This document shows positions 6,001 through 8,488 of a stretch of 8,488 nt of DNA, piece by piece. The DNA comes from JBOGED01 sp050743625 (GTDB taxonomy: Bacteria; Actinomycetota; Nitriliruptoria; Euzebyales; Egibacteraceae). The translations under genes and the position numbers were made by a program. The number at the start of each line of letters is the position of its first letter. Position 1 is the stretch's first letter. A model generated the notes under the pieces. It did no database searches and was not told the origin of the DNA. It saw only the letters and a list, made by a program, of their open reading frames with translations. The stretch lies in contig JBOGED010000064.1 in the NCBI GenBank assembly GCA_050743625.1, positions 1 to 8,488 of the forward strand. Reading direction: 5' to 3'.

Positions 6001-8488
6001 GCCGGGACCGCGGGAGCTTCGGGCTGTGCGCTGACCAGTTGGCCGCGCAGATAGGCGGCCAACCTGGCCGGGGTGGGATAGTCGAACACCAGCGTGGCGG
6101 GCAGCCGCAGCCCGGTCGCGGCGCCCAGCCGGTTACGCAGCTCCACCGCGGTCAACGAGTCGAACCCCAACTCGCGGAACTCCCGCCCCACGTCTACCGC
6201 CTCAGGTCGGCTGTGGCCCAACACCACCGCCGCCTCGCCCGCCACCAGCCCCGCCAGCAGCCGCTGGCCCTCAAACTGGGACAACCCCGCCACACGCCGC
6301 CCCAACCCATCAGACACACCGCCGTCCACGCCGCCGGGCGGCGGCGCGGCGGCGGGGGGGCGGCCGACCAGCCTGGCCAGCAATCCCGGCAGGCTGCCAG
6401 CCGCCGCTTGGGCGCGCAACCCGACCGGGTCCCAACACGCTGCCGTCACGACCGCCTGGTCCATCCCCAACGCGGCGTCAAGCAACGCCAACCCCCGCTC
6501 GGCCGGCAGGGGGGCCAGACCCTGGCGGGCCATCCGCGACAGGTCCGCCTCGCTCAACCGGCCGCCCATGCCTACAGCCCACGGGCCCCAGGCCAGCGAA
6601 ACCGCGGCCAAGCCACGCGCTCGCCGGTAGGCCGCCAATGCGTCCAAAAACGCGTTCGCGGCCGCGTAGTTGGCCTGACCCGGGCTGCCGAGCACACCCG
6701 CGACCGAGGAGCACAACACGAACGCCGGCACGTCCCGATCCTGGGTCAGCTCATGCAAATACCACGCGGCGTCCGCCTTGGGACCCGCGACGCGGTCAAC
6801 CCGCTGCGGGGTCAACGCGCCAACTACCCCGTCGTCCAACACACCCGCGGTATGCACTACCCCCACCAACCGTTCGGTAATAGAGCCCACCAGCCCGGCT
6901 AGCGCGTCACGATCGCTCACATCACACGCCGCCACCGTCACCTGAGCGCCCAGCTCGGTCAGCTCGGCCTCCAGCTCGCCAGCACCCGAAGCCTGGGACC
7001 CACCGCGGCTGGCCAGTACCACTCGCCGCACCCCGTGCTCGGCCACCAGATGGCGGGCGACCACCCCACCCAACGCCCCCGTCCCACCCGTAACCAACAC
7101 CACACCCCCCGCATCAAACAACCGCGAGGGCGGCCTGTTGGTGTCCAGCCGGGTCAGTTGGGGCGCCAGCGCCTGGCCGTTACGCAGGGCCAGTTGGGGC
7201 TGGCCGCTTTCCAACGCCGCCGCCAGCGCGGCCCAGCAGCCCTCGGTATCGTCTTGGCTGCCCAGGTCGACCACAACCAGCCGGCCGGGATGCTCCGACT
7301 GCGCCGAGCGCACCAAACCCCACACCGGCGCGCAGCTCAGGTCGGTCACGTCCTCATCGCCCACCGAGACTGCGCCGCGGGTCACCACCACCAACCGCGA
7401 CCCGGCCAACCGCTCATCGGCAAGCCACGACTGCACCAAGGCCAACACCCGACCCGTAACCGCATGCGCCGCGGCCACCACCCCACCCGCGCCAACGTCG
7501 GAGGCGCACCCGGCCAACACCACCTGTGGGACCGGACCACCAGCGGCGACCGCCTCAACCAGCGACCCCAGCTCCGCATACGCCGTCACGGCCAACCCCG
7601 CCGCGGTCAGCCCGGCGGCTAACCCCAGCACGTCATCACCCGCCACCGCCACCGCCCCCGCCAGCGGCGTGACCGGCCCGACCGGCGTCACCCAATCCAG
7701 GCCACACAACCAATCAGCCTGCGCCCCACCCGCAGCCGCCAACGCCTGGGAGGACAACGGCCGCAGGGTTAACGAGGCGACCGAGGCCACCAGCCGCCCG
7801 GTGAGGTCGGTGAGCGCTAACCCAAACGCCTCAGGGCCGGACGCGTCGACAGCGTCCAGGCCGGGATCCGCAGCTCCCGCCGCGGGCCCCGCCGGCCACA
7901 ACCGCGCCCGCACCGCCGTCGCCCCAGGCGCATGCACACACACCCCAGACCAAGAAAACGGCAGCCATACCGCCGCTCCACCATCAGGGGCGGCCGGCAG
8001 GTCCAACACCAACGGGTGCAAGGCGGCGTCCAGCAACGCCGGGTGCAACCCGAACATGCCCGCCTGCGCCTCGATGCCCACCGGCAACGCGGCCTCAGCG
8101 AAGATCTCCTCGCCTTGCCGCCATAGGCCTAGCAGCCCTTGGAACGCCGGCCCGTACCCCAAACCGCGCCCGGCCAGGCGCTCGTACACCCCCTCCGCCT
8201 CAACCGCCACCGCGCCCGGCGGAGGCCATACCCCAACCCCATCCGCCGCCTCACCCACGGCAACGCTGGTGGCGAGCACGCCGCGGGCATACCGCGCCCA
8301 CCCGACCTCTGACCCTGCGTCTTGGCCCTCGGGGCGGGCGTGCACGCTCAACTCGCGCCGACCAGACGCGTCCGGCCCACCCACCACCACCTGCACCACC
8401 ACAGCGGCGTCCTCGCCCAACACCAACGGCGCCTCCAGGACGAGCTCCTCGACCACACCACAGCCGACCCGCCCGCCAGCCTGGACAG
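1..8488 (-). CDS. Modular type I polyketide synthase, internal fragment (partial at both ends)
   Basis: The protein extends a polyketide chain on covalently held carrier domains in the cytoplasm. One minus-strand frame is open across the window, with 2,828 complete codons from 8486 down to 3. KS, AT, DH, ER, KR and ACP motifs all fall in this frame, checked at the KS cysteine (5460-5462), ACP serine (6156-6158), ER GGVGMA (1242-1259) and both KR GGTGALG motifs. Domain order is [DH]-KR-ACP-KS-AT-DH-KR structural half-ER-KR catalytic half. The KS follows the ACP after a short linker without a stop or docking region, so both modules belong to one polypeptide. The start codon lies beyond 8488 and the stop below 1. 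Promoter, ribosome binding site and operon partners are therefore not visible. Fourteen TTA codons are present. I do not recognise the specific pathway, so no gene symbol is given. Confidence 0.98.
3..727 (-). other. Module B ketoreductase, catalytic subdomain (B-type, with Ser in place of the YxxxN Asn)
   Basis: The NADPH motif VTGGTGALG begins at 716. The LDD motif (447-455) again indicates a B-type KR. Catalytic Lys (393-395), Ser (321-323) and Tyr (282-284) are present at the same spacing as in module A. The residue four after Tyr is Ser (AGC, 270-272; YAAASTF) where module A and most KRs have Asn. That Asn belongs to the usual catalytic tetrad, so activity may be lowered or may be retained through Ser. 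LAWGPW follows, and the domain reaches ALRAHTQTRAG at the window edge. The module B ACP should begin shortly below position 1. If this KR were dead, the adjacent DH and ER would have no substrate, which argues that it still works. Confidence 0.93.
740..1715 (-). other. Module B enoylreductase (ER) domain
   Basis: The ER reduces the alpha,beta-double bond with NADPH and belongs to the medium-chain dehydrogenase/reductase superfamily. It begins near VPAWRLDTTGQATLDSL. HAAGVNFRDALVALGVYPG is the substrate-binding region (NFRD at 1563-1574), followed by LGGEAAGVILEVGPGV. The nucleotide-binding motif is in LLVHAAAGGVGMAATQLARH (GGVGMA at 1242-1259). VVLNSLAGQFVDASLRLL and GGRFVEMGKTDLRSAVEVAD follow, with the conserved Lys at 987-989. 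The domain ends GKIVLTIP. All motifs look intact, and length is normal at about 325 residues. Because the AT is malonyl-type, no alpha-methyl stereocentre is expected from this ER. Its presence makes module B fully reducing. Confidence 0.95.
1737..2376 (-). other. Module B ketoreductase, structural subdomain (split from its catalytic half by ER)
   Basis: This non-catalytic Rossmann half starts near RDWLLGVDWTSL, passes PVWGLVRSAQSEHPDR and ends ALRQGQVLTPRLSRL. It is homologous to the module A copy at about 7150-7725. Here the ER domain follows before the catalytic half, the standard arrangement in fully reducing modules. Near 2075-2130 it carries about 13 extra residues compared with module A, containing two QAG copies (QAGAADPAGAAVQAGG). 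This looks like a small in-frame expansion of a surface loop. Confidence 0.9.
2400..3225 (-). other. Module B dehydratase (DH) domain with an altered HxxxGxxxxP motif
   Basis: This double hot-dog domain begins GHPLLSAAVGLADGDGVLL. The catalytic His is in LADHVVMGTVVLAG at 3129-3131 (fragment residue 1786). The catalytic Asp is in HPALLDAALH at 2628-2630 (residue 1953), 167 residues later. Both catalytic residues are therefore present at normal spacing. YGPAFQGL opens the second fold, and the end is SVESLTLRPVSS. The expected Pro closing HxxxGxxxxP is Ala (GCG codon, 3102-3104), one base change away from CCG. That Pro is strongly conserved in DH domains, but whether its loss abolishes activity cannot be judged here. 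With KR and ER in the same module, DH supplies the enoyl intermediate for ER. Confidence 0.92.
3226..3489 (-). other. Post-AT linker of module B
   Basis: After the AT the protein continues through IARLFVHGCPIDWTAALAG and RVELPTYAFQGRRYWLQ. The latter is the conserved post-AT segment that packs back on the KS-AT linker in known structures. About 17 less conserved residues then lead to the DH. Nothing else is encoded here, and the frame is continuous with the neighbours. Confidence 0.88.
3490..4376 (-). other. Module B acyltransferase (AT) domain, malonyl-CoA type
   Basis: The AT loads the extender unit from its CoA ester onto the module B ACP. It starts VAVLFPGQGAQ and ends near LEVGPGGGLCALGQECL. 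The nucleophile Ser is in GHSIGE at 4068-4070 (fragment residue 1473). The catalytic His is the last residue of HAFH (3762-3773), 102 residues later. HAFH in place of YASH, together with the segment LLDQTAFTQAGLFALEVAL, is the established signature of malonyl-CoA selectivity, so an unbranched two-carbon unit is expected. One oddity is that the common GMG that follows the GQG motif reads GTG, with Thr at the Met position. This does not remove any catalytic residue. Confidence 0.95.
4377..4702 (-). other. KS-AT linker region of module B
   Basis: This stretch of about 110 residues between the KS and AT shows the usual features of the small KS-AT linker domain. It contains WVVSAHNAQALAGQAGRLAQ, then DVEDVGWSLVTTRALFEHR, then LDALATGQPAAGLVQG. 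It links the two catalytic domains rigidly in known PKS structures. Three of the gene's TTA leucine codons (4440-4442, 4602-4604, and 4287-4289 just inside the AT) cluster here. No other function is apparent. Confidence 0.85.
4703..5978 (-). other. Module B ketosynthase (KS) domain
   Basis: The KS accepts the chain from the module A ACP and performs decarboxylative Claisen condensation with the extender on its own ACP. The domain begins EPVAIVGVGCRFPGG and ends GTNAHVILEQAP. The catalytic Cys is in DTACSS at 5460-5462 (fragment residue 1009). The two His are in EAHGTGT at 5055-5057 and KSNIGHAQ at 4935-4937, 135 and 175 residues after the Cys, as expected. Cys rather than Gln at the active site shows an extending KS, not a loading KSQ. 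Other standard motifs include DGRCKAFSADADGTGWSEGAG and [20 protein letters not shown]. The phylogenetic clade of the KS could indicate the chemistry of the incoming chain but cannot be read by eye. Confidence 0.97.
5979..6044 (-). other. Intrapolypeptide ACP-to-KS linker between modules A and B
   Basis: The stretch of about 20 residues between the ACP (ending near YLRGQL) and the KS (starting EPVAIVGVGCRFPGG) is rich in Ala, Pro and Val. There is no stop codon, new start or coiled-coil docking element. This is the typical short linker joining two consecutive modules in one protein, so module A directly precedes module B in the assembly line. Confidence 0.92.
6045..6315 (-). other. Module A acyl carrier protein (ACP) domain
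   Basis: The ACP carries the growing chain on a phosphopantetheine arm. The attachment motif ELGFDSLTAVELRNRL is complete, with the modified Ser at 6156-6158 (fragment residue 777). It is followed by GLRLPATLVFDYPTPARLAA, the standard third- and fourth-helix region. Length is normal for a PKS ACP. It closes module A and hands the chain to the KS that begins about 20 residues later in the same polypeptide, so the transfer is within one protein and needs no docking domains. Confidence 0.96.
6316..6409 (-). other. KR-to-ACP linker rich in Pro, Ala and Gly
   Basis: After the KR the protein reads SLPGLLARLVGRPPAAAPPP followed by a Gly/Val/Asp stretch and then the first ACP helix. The proline- and alanine-rich composition fits a flexible tether that lets the ACP reach its partner domains. 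The DNA here (about 6325-6365) is a low-complexity GGC/GCC run and therefore prone to sequencing or slippage error, but the reading frame stays in register into the ACP. Confidence 0.8.
6410..7110 (-). other. Module A ketoreductase, catalytic subdomain (B-type)
   Basis: This domain reduces the beta-keto thioester with NADPH. The nucleotide-binding motif VTGGTGALG begins at 7094. The LDD motif (6831-6839, in AGVLDDG) marks a B-type KR, the class that gives D-configured hydroxyls, and there is no Trp three residues before the catalytic Ser. The catalytic residues are complete: Lys at 6777-6779, Ser at 6705-6707, Tyr at 6666-6668 and Asn at 6654-6656. Their spacing is Lys-24-Ser-13-Tyr-4-Asn, as is usual for the family. 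LAWGPW follows, and the domain runs out near DPVGLRAQ. With a neighbouring DH and no ER, the expected product is an alpha,beta-alkene, trans by the usual B-type rule. The double-bond geometry is inference. Confidence 0.94.
7150..7725 (-). other. Module A ketoreductase, structural (non-catalytic) subdomain
   Basis: PKS ketoreductases consist of two Rossmann-like halves; this first half is a structural partner and does not bind NADPH. It starts near DWLCGLDWVTP just after the DH. It includes the conserved segment PVWGLVRSAQSEHPGR and ends at ALRNGQALAPQLTRL. A short linker then leads directly to the GGTGALG of the catalytic half. An ER domain, when present, sits exactly at this junction; here there is no room for one, so module A lacks enoylreductase activity. 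The module B counterpart (about 1737-2376) is clearly homologous but carries an extra run of about 13 residues. Confidence 0.9.
7750..8488 (-). other. Module A dehydratase (DH) domain, N-terminally truncated by the window edge
   Basis: DH removes water from the beta-hydroxyacyl-ACP to give an enoyl thioester. The window opens at VQAGGRVGCG and continues EELVLEAPLVL, which is the end of the first hot-dog fold. GYGPAFQGL opens the second fold, followed by HPALLDAALH; the catalytic Asp is at 8028-8030 (fragment residue 153). The domain ends at SLTLRPLSS. The HxxxGxxxxP motif with the catalytic His would lie roughly 20 to 30 residues upstream, outside the window, so activity cannot be fully judged. 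A stretch rich in Ala, Gly, Asp and Pro (about 7825-7910) is some 17 residues longer than in the module B DH and looks like a surface loop. Everything visible is compatible with an active DH. Confidence 0.93.

Larger units (their letters stand above)
120..7820 (-). other. Fourteen in-frame TTA (leucine) codons scattered through the PKS frame
   Basis: TTA codons read in the PKS frame lie at plus positions 120-122, 573-575, 594-596, 642-644, 2268-2270, 3450-3452, 3543-3545, 4287-4289, 4440-4442, 4602-4604, 5724-5726, 7620-7622, 7770-7772 and 7818-7820. In Streptomyces TTA is very rare and makes translation depend on the developmentally controlled bldA tRNA. About 0.5 percent of all codons being TTA is not typical of that genus. 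The codons occur in domains throughout the window, which suggests the host's normal codon usage rather than one recently acquired patch. A role in regulation is possible only if the host has a bldA-like system. Confidence 0.85.
6410..8488 (-). repeat. Diverged intragenic repeat, upstream copy (module A DH-KR)
   Basis: The DH-KR region of module A is paralogous to that of module B (about 3-3100, interrupted there by the ER at 740-1715). Matches are clear at protein level (VGCGVVEEL against VSCGVVEEL; PVWGLVRSAQSEHP in both) and in places at DNA level. A 22-base stretch around the KR active-site Tyr is identical at 6656-6677 and 272-293. This is the usual signature of module duplication in PKS genes and a likely substrate for homologous recombination or assembly error. 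Confidence 0.88.

Noticed and set aside
6325..6365. GGC/GCC-rich run as a possible terminator, hairpin or origin element
   Set aside because: It encodes the Ala/Pro/Gly linker between KR and ACP in frame. It has no U-tract-like stretch after it and lies inside a continuous coding region.
5778..6902. A 374-codon open frame on the plus strand
   Set aside because: It is antisense to the ACP, KR and KS start of the PKS. Low-complexity Arg/Gln/His/Pro content and no family motif mark it as a shadow. It resembles the frame at 657-1778 only because both run opposite parts of paralogous KR sequence.
1..8488. Insertion sequence, CRISPR array, tRNA or attachment site inside the window
   Set aside because: The uninterrupted coding frame leaves no room for an insertion. 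The only repeats seen are diverged paralogous domains and short codon-level words, not evenly spaced identical repeats.

Overview
The whole window is the interior of a single gene on the minus strand, encoding a modular type I polyketide synthase (PKS). One reading frame runs without a stop through all 2,828 complete codons. The first base of each codon lies at a plus-strand position equal to 2 modulo 3, from 8486 down to 5. Neither the start nor the stop codon is inside the window, so this is an internal fragment of a very large protein. I see no second gene, RNA gene, mobile element, CRISPR array, promoter or terminator.

In protein order (high to low coordinates) the layout is as follows. 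The first, incomplete module (called A here) shows the C-terminal part of a dehydratase (DH, 8488-7750), a ketoreductase (KR, about 7725-6410) and an acyl carrier protein (ACP, about 6315-6045); it has no enoylreductase (ER). A linker of about 20 residues leads, in the same polypeptide, to the second module (B): ketosynthase (KS, 5978-4703), acyltransferase (AT, about 4376-3490), DH (about 3225-2400), KR structural half (about 2376-1737), ER (about 1715-740) and KR catalytic half (about 727-3). The ACP of module B should lie just past the low-coordinate edge.

Module A carries DH and a B-type KR but no ER, so it is expected to leave a (probably trans) double bond. Module B has a malonyl-type AT and a complete KR/DH/ER set, so it should add an unbranched two-carbon unit and reduce it fully to methylene. 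Together they predict an alkene followed by a saturated, unbranched two-carbon segment. The final product and the rest of the assembly line cannot be named from this fragment.

Most catalytic residues are intact. Module B nevertheless departs from consensus at three motifs: Ala for Pro in the DH HxxxGxxxxP motif, Ser for the usual catalytic Asn in the KR YxxxN motif, and Thr for Met near the AT N-terminal GQG motif.

The strong GC richness and the PKS architecture suggest an actinomycete. The frame contains 14 TTA leucine codons, many more than expected of a typical Streptomyces gene, so a non-Streptomyces high-GC actinobacterium seems more likely. The genus cannot be fixed. This is recognisable modular PKS sequence, not a new kind of system; the points worth a second look are the motif substitutions, the TTA codons and the internal module duplication.
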